This document shows positions 37,975 to 44,891 of a DNA stretch of 46,595 nucleotides, piece after piece. The DNA is from Acidilobaceae archaeon. Lineage in GTDB: Archaea; Thermoproteota; Thermoprotei_A; Sulfolobales; Acidilobaceae. Under the pieces are notes generated by a model. The model did no database searches and was not told where the DNA came from. It was given only the letters and a program-made list of their open reading frames with translations. Made by a program: the position numbers and the translations under genes. How positions within the stretch are numbered: the first letter of the stretch is position 1; each line of letters begins with the position of its first letter. Location: assembly GCA_027080775.1 (NCBI GenBank), contig JALWPV010000069.1, positions 1-46,595 on the forward strand, given 5' to 3'.

Positions 37975-38697
37975 GTGGGGGAGATGGGGCCCGTCGTCGC
38001 CCGCTTCGATGCTGTTGAGTGCAGGATCCTGGGGCGGGAGTCGAGGTTCACCGTGAGGGCCGAGCTGGTGGGTGAGGGGAGAGTGGAGCTGCTCCACAAC
38101 AGCAACACGGGCAGGCTCCTCGACGTGCTGGTCCCGGGTAGGAGGTGCCTCGCCTACCCCATCAGGGGCCCCAGGCTCCACTACAGGCTCGCGGCGGTCG
38201 AGTACGCCGGCGGCATGGCGGTCGTTGACACGGTCCTCCAGGCTAGGGCCTTCGAGGCCTCCGTCGAGGCCGGCCTCCTCCCCTGGCTGCGTGGCTGCGG
38301 GGTCGCCTCTAGGAACCCCCGGGTGCCCGTGGGCAGGCTGGACTACAGGCTCGAGTGCCCCTGGGGCGAGGTGCTGGTGGAGATGAAGAGCGCCGTCCTC
38401 GCGGGGCCGCGCGGCGAGGCGCTGTACCCCGACACTGTGAGCATCAGGGGTAGGAGGCACGTGGAGTGGCTCATAGAGGCCCGGCGCCGCGGCGTGGGGG
38501 TCATGCTGGTGTTCATAGCGGCGTTCCCGGCAGCCAGGTGCTACGCCCCCAACCCCGAGGGGGACCCCGTGCTAGCTGGGCTCATAGCGAGGGCCCGCCG
38601 CGAGGGCGTGCCCATGCACGCCCTGAGCCTAGAGGCCAGGCCCGGGGGCCTCGTGGCCCTGGTCGATCCGAGCCTGCCACCCTGCCCCGGGTGGTAG
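37975..38697 (+). CDS. sfsA: SfsA family protein
   Basis: 240 aa from GTG (ATG 37984 is a near alternative), six bases after the channel gene. Family pattern: RFTVRAELVGEGRVELLHNSNTGRL, then VEMKSAVLA, YPDTVSIRGRRHVEWLIE and HALSLEA. The conserved E-K and PD residues recall PD-(D/E)xK nuclease folds, and SfsA is reported to bind DNA in E. coli. The older name, sugar fermentation stimulation protein, says little about its biochemistry. It lacks any metabolic neighbour. Confidence 0.88.
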   Translation: MGEMGPVVARFDAVECRILGRESRFTVRAELVGEGRVELLHNSNTGRLLDVLVPGRRCLAYPIRGPRLHYRLAAVEYAGGMAVVDTVLQARAFEASVEAGLLPWLRGCGVASRNPRVPVGRLDYRLECPWGEVLVEMKSAVLAGPRGEALYPDTVSIRGRRHVEWLIEARRRGVGVMLVFIAAFPAARCYAPNPEGDPVLAGLIARARREGVPMHALSLEARPGGLVALVDPSLPPCPGW

Positions 38698-38745
38698 CCA
38701 TAGCCAATAGGCCCCGGGGGATCCCTGGGGGCGTGGGGGTTAGGC

Positions 38746-39447
38746 TTGAGGGTCTGCCCTAGGTGTGGGCGCGAGACTCCCGTGGTGATCAGGGGCCTCT
38801 GCCCCAGGTGCTTCGCCGAGGTCTACGGCGTGGCTAGGGTGCCCGGCGAGGTTAGGGTTGAGGTCTGCAGGTACTGCGGCTCCGTGAGGCTTGGGGGTAG
38901 GTGGGTGGAGACCGATGCCACATTCGAGGGGGTCCTCGACGCCGTGGTCGGCTGGCTCTCCACGCGCCTCCAGCCCGTGGAGCCCCTCGTTGGCGTGGAG
39001 GTGCTGGGTTGGGACGCCCTCACCAGGCCTAACTGGAGCACCAGGATCCTCCTGAGGCTCAGGGGCCGCACGGGGGAGGGCGTCGAGGTCGAGGCCGAGG
39101 CCCCGGTGACGGTCAGGCTTAAGCCGAGCATATGCCCGCGCTGCAAGACCCGTGTGAGCGGGGAGTACGCCGTCCTAGTCCAGGTCAGGGGGAGCCGCCC
39201 CGGGCTTAGGAGGCTAGTCGAGGAGGCCGCGGAGAGGGCCGGCATAATAGGGGATGTAGTCGAGGTCAGCGAGACACGCGACGGGGTTAACGCCTACCTG
39301 ACCCACAGGGGCGCGGCTAGCAGGCTGATATCGGCGCTCAAGAGGCTGGCCCCCCTGAGGGTATCGGGGCCCTACAGGGAGTACGTGGGGGTGACCAGCA
39401 GGGGTAGGAGGCGCACCCGCGACACCTACGTCGCAAGACTCGAGTAG
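38746..39447 (+). CDS. nmd3: Archaeal NMD3 homologue (60S/50S export-adaptor-like ribosome factor)
   Basis: 233 aa from TTG. Zinc-binding cysteine pairs occur at VCPRCGRET/LCPRCFAEVY, at VCRYCGSVRLGG and at ICPRCKTRVSGEY. This is the archaeal minimal NMD3 layout, with a C-terminal eIF5A/OB-like part (RRRTRDTYVARL). In eukaryotes Nmd3 binds the 60S subunit; the archaeal form probably acts in large-subunit maturation or recycling. It is a useful marker of archaeal origin. The 3' end converges on the MNT gene with a 4-bp gap. Confidence 0.88.
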   Translation: MRVCPRCGRETPVVIRGLCPRCFAEVYGVARVPGEVRVEVCRYCGSVRLGGRWVETDATFEGVLDAVVGWLSTRLQPVEPLVGVEVLGWDALTRPNWSTRILLRLRGRTGEGVEVEAEAPVTVRLKPSICPRCKTRVSGEYAVLVQVRGSRPGLRRLVEEAAERAGIIGDVVEVSETRDGVNAYLTHRGAASRLISALKRLAPLRVSGPYREYVGVTSRGRRRTRDTYVARLE

Positions 39448-39451
39448 CCCC

Positions 39452-39871
39452 CTAGCCCAGCGCTACCCCCCCATAGGGGGTCCTCCTGGGTCTGCGGGCG
39501 TTGTAGAGCCTCCTCGCCCGCTCCCAGAAGCCGTCGTCCACTATAACCACGCCGTACTCGAGCGCATCTAACACGTCGAGGCGGGGTCTCCCCTCGAGGG
39601 CGTCGAGCACCTCTTTGGGCGTGTAGCACCAGGGCTCTACGGGTAGGCCTCCCCTATACCTCTCGAGTACCAGGTACTCCCTCTCATAGAAGGGCCTGCC
39701 CTCGAACCCCTCTGCGACTACTAGCACGTCGATGTCGCTATCCCTTAGACAGTCGCCGCGGGCCCTGCTACCGAAGACCACCAGCGAGTGGAGCCCCAGG
39801 TCCGAGATGCTGCGGGCCAGGCGCTCCAGCCCGCCTCTCAGGCCCTCGAGGCAATCGCCTCCCTCACCCAC
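39452..39871 (-). CDS. MNT-type nucleotidyltransferase (HEPN partner), copy 2
   Basis: 139 aa. Canonical core HSLVVFGSRARGDCLRDSDIDV with GS and DxD, followed by LPVEPWCYTPKEV, which holds the third acidic position. It overlaps the upstream HEPN gene by 34 bp, the usual coupled arrangement. The GSRARG loop is more typical than in the copy at 35300. Likely antitoxin that modifies the HEPN protein. Confidence 0.88.
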   Translation of the reverse strand: MGEGGDCLEGLRGGLERLARSISDLGLHSLVVFGSRARGDCLRDSDIDVLVVAEGFEGRPFYEREYLVLERYRGGLPVEPWCYTPKEVLDALEGRPRLDVLDALEYGVVIVDDGFWERARRLYNARRPRRTPYGGVALG

Positions 39872-40230
39872 GATACCACCCTTTCCGCGAGCAAGACCAG
39901 CTCCGAGGCTATTGCCTCGCTGTAGACCTCCATGGGCACACCGTTAGCGGCGTCCGGGTACCTAGCCACTCTATAGTGGGGGTTGAGCCTCCTAAGCGCC
40001 TCCAGGATCTCCTCGTCCCTTATACCTAGGATATCCGCTAGCCTAACCAGGTTATGGATGCGGGGAGGCAGCTCTCTTCGCAGTTCAACTATAGCCGCCT
40101 TGAGGGCCTTCTCGGCCGCTTGATGCGCGTGGAAAGCCGCGCCAGCATACCTACCAGCCCTCAATAGTATCCTGGCATCCTCTAAGTCATCTTCAGCGGC
40201 GCGCAGCCACTCCTCGGCCTCAGGCCTCAC
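39838..40230 (-). CDS. HEPN-domain protein (toxin partner of MNT), copy 2
   Basis: 130 aa from GTG 40230. The open frame runs much further upstream (to 40773), but that part is Pro/Arg-rich and antisense to another gene. Core: EEWLRAAEDDLEDARILLRA, FHAHQAAEKALKAAIVEL, PRIHNLVRLADILG and HYRVARYPDAANGVPM, a textbook HEPN helical bundle of the type paired with MNT proteins. HEPN toxins are usually ribonucleases, although this subgroup lacks a clear R-x4-6-H motif. Intact, unlike the HEPN at 34883. Confidence 0.88.
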   Translation of the reverse strand: MRPEAEEWLRAAEDDLEDARILLRAGRYAGAAFHAHQAAEKALKAAIVELRRELPPRIHNLVRLADILGIRDEEILEALRRLNPHYRVARYPDAANGVPMEVYSEAIASELVLLAERVVSWVREAIASRA

Positions 40231-40310
40231 TAGACACAGCCCCCACCATAACCCCGGGTGATAGGGGACCATAAACCCCTCAAGGCCCCCCTCCCGGGGG
40301 GATCCAGCCG

Positions 40311-40754
40311 CTAGCGGCTCGACACCACTACTATGACCCCGCCGCGCGCCCTGCGCGCCCGGGCCTCGAGCCTCCTCAGGAGGAGGTAGCCCGCCACCAC
40401 TACGGGCGAAGACGCTAGCAGGGAGGCCAGGTAGCCCGCTAGGCCCCGCCAGGGGGCCAGGTAGGAGTACACGAGCCCCGCGGCTGCGAGCCATGCTAGG
40501 TAGACTAGGAGCTGGGCCGTGTTGTAGAGCGCGAGGGGCCTGGGATGGGACTCGAACTGGTGCACCACATAGCTGGCAGCGACCAGGGCCAGGGCGGCGG
40601 CGCCCACCAGGTCCCCGGCTAGGCTGACCCCCTCGGCGCCTAGGAGTCCCGCAACCCATGGGTAGAGGGGGCTCCTCGGCGCGAGCGCCAGGAAGAGGGC
40701 TGCTAGGACCACGCCGAGCACGAGCATTACGGCGCCGAGGCGGCGGGCTTCCAC
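40311..40754 (-). CDS. Hypothetical membrane protein, four TM helices
   Basis: 147 aa. Four hydrophobic segments (about residues 7-26, 45-60, 80-100 and 105-125), the second part containing ASYVVHQFESHPRPLALYN. The C-terminus is basic (RRLEARARRARGG), likely cytoplasmic. No family recognised. It follows the MFS gene on the same strand by 57 bp, so may belong to the same transcript. Confidence 0.62.
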   Translation of the reverse strand: MEARRLGAVMLVLGVVLAALFLALAPRSPLYPWVAGLLGAEGVSLAGDLVGAAALALVAASYVVHQFESHPRPLALYNTAQLLVYLAWLAAAGLVYSYLAPWRGLAGYLASLLASSPVVVAGYLLLRRLEARARRARGGVIVVVSSR

Positions 40755-40811
40755 GGAGGCGCTGCACCCCCAAGGCCCGGGGGGCTGGGGTCGGCTATAA
40801 GCTGGGGCCCC

Positions 40812-42008
40812 TCAGCGCCTACGGGGGCCACCCCAGAGGATCCTGCAGGTCTCATAGTACTCCCCCGGCTCCTCGCTCGGCGCCGGGGCTAGGGGTGTGA
40901 GGGCCCCTAGGATCCCTAGTGCCAGGGCCAGCGCGGCCCCGGCCCTCGCCGGCAGCGCCGCCATGGCTAGGTTGCCTAGGGCCCAGCCGGCCCCCATGGA
41001 GGCGTAGAGGGCTGCATAGGCCCTGCCCCTAAGCCCTGGGGGTGCCCCGGCTATCGCTGCTCTGTAGGATGTCTCGTAGACCCCCATCGCTAGCCCCCAC
41101 GCCACCGCTGCGGCGAGGGGCTCGCCGGGCGCTAGGAGCACGAGCACCGTGGCTAGGGCCGAGAGGGCTGGGCCCAGGGAGAGGGAGGCCCTCGGGGCCC
41201 TATCGTAGAGGGCCCCTGCGAGGGGCGCCATGGCGGCGTCGGAGAGCATCGCAGCCGAGTAGAGGGCCGCCACCGCCGCTGGCGAGAGGCCTGCGAGGCC
41301 GAGCCTGTAGGAGGCCTGGGCCCAGTGCATGAACGCCGCCATCCCCAGGCCGGCGGCGAGGCTGGCCCTCACCACCTCTGGTGGGAGCCTGCCCCTGCGG
41401 GCCCCGCGGGCCAGCCTAGCCTCCTCTAGCCTGGGGTAGGCCGCCGCGGCCACTGCCAGCGAGGCGAGCGCCAGCACTGCTGGCACGCCTAGGAGGGCGT
41501 AGGCCCAGTGGTACCCGTGGCCCCTCAGGGCCCCTGCGACCAGGAGGGCCCCCGCGACGGCCCCGGCCTGGTCTGCGACCTCGTGGAGGCTGAAGGCTAG
41601 GCCCCTGGAGACCCCCGTTGTCACCTCGGCGAGTATGGCGTCCCTCGGGGCGGTCCTGAGGCCCTTGCCGGTCCTCTCAACTATCACTAGGGCGAAGGCC
41701 TCCCACCACCTCCCAGCGAGGGCTAGGAGCGGCACGGCCACGAGGTTCACAGTGTACCCCAGGAAGGCTAGGCCCCAGTAGGCCCTGGGTGAGGCCAGCC
41801 TCTGGGCGAGCTCCCCCCCGACGAAGCGGAAGAGGTAGCTCACCAGGTCCCCGACGCTGACCGCCCCAGCCACCAGGAGCCCCGCCCCCAGGTAGCCGAG
41901 GTAGGGGCCGATGGCGCTCCGAGCACCCTCATAGGCCATGTCGGCGAATAGCGAGGTCAAGGCTAAGGCCGTGAAGGCCAGGATGGCCCTGCGCCCCCTC
42001 CAAGGCAT
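40812..42008 (-). CDS. Major facilitator superfamily transporter
   Basis: 398 aa from ATG. Twelve predicted helices in two halves. Between helices 4 and 5, ERTGKGLRTAPRDAILAEV matches a group of MFS proteins with the conserved R-x-GKG-x-R-xx-RDA motif, many of which are annotated as drug or metabolite exporters. In the second half, ALYDRAPRASLSLGPALSAL is the loop equivalent to motif A. Substrate unknown. Confidence 0.84.
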   Translation of the reverse strand: MPWRGRRAILAFTALALTSLFADMAYEGARSAIGPYLGYLGAGLLVAGAVSVGDLVSYLFRFVGGELAQRLASPRAYWGLAFLGYTVNLVAVPLLALAGRWWEAFALVIVERTGKGLRTAPRDAILAEVTTGVSRGLAFSLHEVADQAGAVAGALLVAGALRGHGYHWAYALLGVPAVLALASLAVAAAAYPRLEEARLARGARRGRLPPEVVRASLAAGLGMAAFMHWAQASYRLGLAGLSPAAVAALYSAAMLSDAAMAPLAGALYDRAPRASLSLGPALSALATVLVLLAPGEPLAAAVAWGLAMGVYETSYRAAIAGAPPGLRGRAYAALYASMGAGWALGNLAMAALPARAGAALALALGILGALTPLAPAPSEEPGEYYETCRILWGGPRRR

Positions 42009-42074
42009 GCTCAGGCACCGCCGCCCCCATGGCCCCCAGGGGCTCGCCTGGGGGTGGGGTGGGGCTTGGTATTT

Positions 42075-42107
42075 AGGGTGGGGCCCCTAAGGGATTAATC
42101 CCACCCT
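42075..42107. promoter_or_regulatory. Nested inverted repeats in the promoter of the DUF169 operon
   Basis: AGGGTGGG (42075-42082) and CCCACCCT (42100-42107) form an outer inverted repeat. Overlapping its right arm is the perfect 12-bp palindrome GGGATTAATCCC (42091-42102). A TATA-like atttag lies at 42071-42076. The site is 30-60 bases before the ATG at 42137, where a regulator could control the four-gene unit. Confidence 0.6.
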
Positions 42108-42136
42108 GGTGTCACCCCATCTTCGAGGTCCGAGGC

Positions 42137-42964
42137 ATGCCTGGCTCCTCCCTTGGACCCGGCGAGGTCTCCGGGCTAGCCCGGAGGCTACACGAGGTCC
42201 TGAGGCTCAGGACGAGGCCCGTCGGGGTTAAGCTGCTCGAGGTCGACCCCGACGAGTCGGGCCTACCCCTCTTCAGGCCCCTGAGGGACTTCAGGAGGAG
42301 GATGACACTCTGCCAGGCGGTAGCGCTGGCTAGGTACTACGGGTGGCCCGTGGGCCTGGGGCTCGATGATATGTCGTGTCCGGGCAGCATCGTCATATTC
42401 GGCCTCGCCGAGATGCCGGAGTACTTCAGGGACGGCAGCATAAGCGCTGGCCTCTACACTGAGGACAAGGAGCTGGGGGAGAAGCTCGACTCCCACCTCC
42501 CCAGGCTGCCCGTGGGGCGCTTCCGGGGGGTAGCGGTCTACAGCCTCCTAGACGCCATCGAGACCCCGGACGTGGTCGTATTCTACGGGACCCCGGGGCA
42601 GATGACGAAGTTCGCCGCAGCCGTGGCGTATAAGACCGGCGAGCCCGTGAGGCTCGAGGCCATGGGTAAGGCGGGCTCTTGCAGCGCCATAGCCAGGGCC
42701 TACCTCGACGGGAAGCCCTACCTCTCACTCCCCGGCCTCGGCGACAGGACCCTCGCGTGGACCATGGACGACGAGATGGCCGCCGCCCTCCCCATAGGAT
42801 GGCTCAGGGACCTAGTGGAGGCCATGGAGGCCCAGGACAAGACCGAGGTCCTAACCTACCCGCCCAAGCCCTTCCTCTTCTACGAGTTCAAGTTCAAGAA
42901 CCTCCCAGTCATCGGCGTCTACTACGACAGGTTCCTCAAGGAGCTGAGGGGCGGGAAGCCTTGA
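42137..42964 (+). CDS. DUF169 family protein
   Basis: 275 aa from ATG. DUF169 pattern: RPVGVKLLEVD, MTLCQAVALARYYG, DDMSCPGSIVIFGL, FYGTPGQMTKFAAAVAY, KAGSCSAIARAYLDGKPYLSLPG. Conserved cysteines in CQAVALAR, SCPGS and GSCSA are typical and suggest redox chemistry or metal/cofactor binding, but no function is established. Its stop overlaps the TTG start of the next gene (TTGA), so translation is coupled. Confidence 0.86.
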   Translation: MPGSSLGPGEVSGLARRLHEVLRLRTRPVGVKLLEVDPDESGLPLFRPLRDFRRRMTLCQAVALARYYGWPVGLGLDDMSCPGSIVIFGLAEMPEYFRDGSISAGLYTEDKELGEKLDSHLPRLPVGRFRGVAVYSLLDAIETPDVVVFYGTPGQMTKFAAAVAYKTGEPVRLEAMGKAGSCSAIARAYLDGKPYLSLPGLGDRTLAWTMDDEMAAALPIGWLRDLVEAMEAQDKTEVLTYPPKPFLFYEFKFKNLPVIGVYYDRFLKELRGGKP

Positions 42965-43485
42965 CCAGCGAGGCAGATAGGGCCTTCGAGGAGGCCCTGA
43001 GGAGGGCCAAGGACAGGGCTGCCCAGCTCCTAGCGGAGACCTGGAACTGCGGCTACAGCCCATTCATGGCGCTAGCCGAGGCCCTCGGCCTCGAGGCAAG
43101 CGAGGAGATGATAGGGGCCTCGATAGCCTTCGCCGGGGGCATAAGTGGGAACCGCCACATCTGCGGGGCCCTCTGGGCCGCCGTAGCAGCGGTGGGGGCC
43201 TACGCCAGGAAGAGGATGGCATCCGAGGGCAGGGTACCCCGCGGCGGGGGCCCCGAGTTCATACAGGCGAACAGCGAGATACACGACCTCGCATCCAGGG
43301 TCTACAAGGAGTTCGTCTCCATGTTCGGCTCCCCCAACTGCGGCGACCTCAACCCACGCTTCGACCTGGTCTCACCGGAGCAGCAGAGGCTGTGTAGGGC
43401 CCTCGTCAGGAAGGGCGTCGAGATAGCGCTCAGGGTCCTCAGGGACAAGTACGGCCCCGAGGTAGTCGGGGGTGGGACCAGGTGA
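42961..43485 (+). CDS. C_GCAxxG_C_C family redox-type protein
   Basis: 174 aa from TTG 42961, chosen because it overlaps the DUF169 stop and gives a family-like length. Helical protein with cysteines in TWNCGYSPFMALAEAL, GGISGNRHICGALWAAVAAV, FGSPNCGDLN and QRLCRALV, matching the spaced single cysteines of the C_GCAxxG_C_C family, except that the first motif has one cysteine rather than two. Members are often near oxidoreductases and are thought to bind a metal or undergo thiol redox changes. The end overlaps the next gene (GTGA). Confidence 0.78.
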   Translation: MTSEADRAFEEALRRAKDRAAQLLAETWNCGYSPFMALAEALGLEASEEMIGASIAFAGGISGNRHICGALWAAVAAVGAYARKRMASEGRVPRGGGPEFIQANSEIHDLASRVYKEFVSMFGSPNCGDLNPRFDLVSPEQQRLCRALVRKGVEIALRVLRDKYGPEVVGGGTR

Positions 43486-44885
43486 TAGAGCCCGGGGAGG
43501 CCGCTGGCAGGAGGTACGACCTCATAGCCATAGGCTCGGGCATGGGCGGCGCCGCGGCCGCCCTTAGGGCCTCGACCCTAGGCCTCAAGGCCGCCATAGT
43601 AGAGAAGGGGGCCCTGGGGGGCACGTGCGTCAACGTGGGCTGCGTGCCCACCAAGTACCTCCTACGGGTAGCCGAGGAGGTGAGCGACGTCAGGGGGATG
43701 CTCGAGAGGGGCCTGCTCGAGGGGAGCGTTAGGCCCCGCCTCGCCGGCATCATGGCTCGGAAGAGGGAGCTCATAGACCAGGTCATAGCCTGGTACCTTG
43801 ACTACGTGTTCCCCAGCTACGAGGTCGACGTGATCAGGGGCGAGGCCCGCCTCAGGGACCCACACACCGTCGTGGTCGACGGCGTGGCCATAGAGGCCCG
43901 GAGCATAGTTGTAGCGACAGGCTCAGAGCCCGTGGTGCCGCCGATCAAGGGCCTCGACGAGGCCCTGCGGAAGGGCTACGCCCTGACTAGTGATGGGGCG
44001 CTCTCCCTCGAGGAGGCCCCCGAGCACCTCATAGTAATCGGAGGGGGCCCGGTGGGCGTCGAGCTGGCGACGGTCTGGAGGGGCTTCGGCTCGAGGGTCA
44101 CCATAGTGGAGATGATGCCCAGGATCCTCCCCGGCATGGACCCCGACGTCAGCAAGAGCCTCACCGAGGTACTAGGGTTCATGGGCGTCGAAGTCATCAC
44201 GGGCTCGAGGGTCACGGCAGTCGACGCCGAGAGGGGCGAGGTTAGGCTCGAGGACGGCAGGAGGATCCGGGGGGACAGGGTCCTAGTAGCGACGGGTAGG
44301 AGGCCCTCAACGAGGGGCCTAGGCCTCGAGGAGGTAGGCGTCGAGCTGGGGCCCCACGGGGAGGTCCTCGTGGACGACCACGCGAGGACGAGCGTGCCCA
44401 GCATCTACGCCGTGGGCGACGTCACCGGAGAGCCCTACGTGGCCAGCAAGGCGAAGATCCAGGGGATAGCAGCGGGGGAGAACGCTGCGGGCCTCGACTC
44501 GCGCTACGACGCCAGCCTCATACCGATGGCCGTCTACAGCGACCCAGAGGCCGCCGGGGTTGGGGTGTCGGCTCGGAAGGGCGACCCGGGCTACATTGTG
44601 AAGAGGTTCCCGGCCGCGGTGAACTATAGGGCCATAGCGAGTGAGAGGCCCTACGGGATAGCGAAGATAGTAGCGAGGGAGTCTGATAGGAGGATAGTCG
44701 GCTTCCACATGGTGGGCCTCAACGCCTCCGAGGTCGTCAACGTCGCCGCAGTAGCCATAAAGCTCGGGCTAACCGTTGATGAGGCGAGGGACCTAGTATT
44801 CAGCCACCCAGTGATGAGCGAGGTGTTCCTAGACAACATAAACCTCCTCCTAGGCATAAACGTCTACCTACCCAGGAGGGGGTGA
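43482..44885 (+). CDS. Flavin-dependent pyridine nucleotide-disulfide oxidoreductase
   Basis: 467 aa from GTG overlapping the preceding stop. FAD motif LIAIGSGMGGAAAALRA, redox pair GGTCVNVGCVPTK (Cys49/Cys54), NAD(P) motif LIVIGGGPVGVELATV, second FAD motif SIYAVGDVTGEP, and a C-terminal FSHPVMSEVF with His/Glu, as in lipoamide dehydrogenase and mercuric reductase. No N-terminal metal-binding domain and no extra cysteine pair at the C-terminus, so mercuric reductase is unlikely. In this operon it may reduce a disulfide on the C_GCAxxG or DUF169 protein. It is about 38 kb from the other homologue (8246-9622). Confidence 0.87.
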   Translation: MIEPGEAAGRRYDLIAIGSGMGGAAAALRASTLGLKAAIVEKGALGGTCVNVGCVPTKYLLRVAEEVSDVRGMLERGLLEGSVRPRLAGIMARKRELIDQVIAWYLDYVFPSYEVDVIRGEARLRDPHTVVVDGVAIEARSIVVATGSEPVVPPIKGLDEALRKGYALTSDGALSLEEAPEHLIVIGGGPVGVELATVWRGFGSRVTIVEMMPRILPGMDPDVSKSLTEVLGFMGVEVITGSRVTAVDAERGEVRLEDGRRIRGDRVLVATGRRPSTRGLGLEEVGVELGPHGEVLVDDHARTSVPSIYAVGDVTGEPYVASKAKIQGIAAGENAAGLDSRYDASLIPMAVYSDPEAAGVGVSARKGDPGYIVKRFPAAVNYRAIASERPYGIAKIVARESDRRIVGFHMVGLNASEVVNVAAVAIKLGLTVDEARDLVFSHPVMSEVFLDNINLLLGINVYLPRRG

Positions 44886-44891
44886 GGCCCC

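Noticed and set aside
40231-40773. Long N-terminal extension of the HEPN frame
   Set aside because: Pro/Arg/Gly-rich, lies over another gene; the HEPN fold starts at GTG 40230.
43482-44885. Mercuric reductase
   Set aside because: No N-terminal metal-binding domain and no C-terminal vicinal cysteines.
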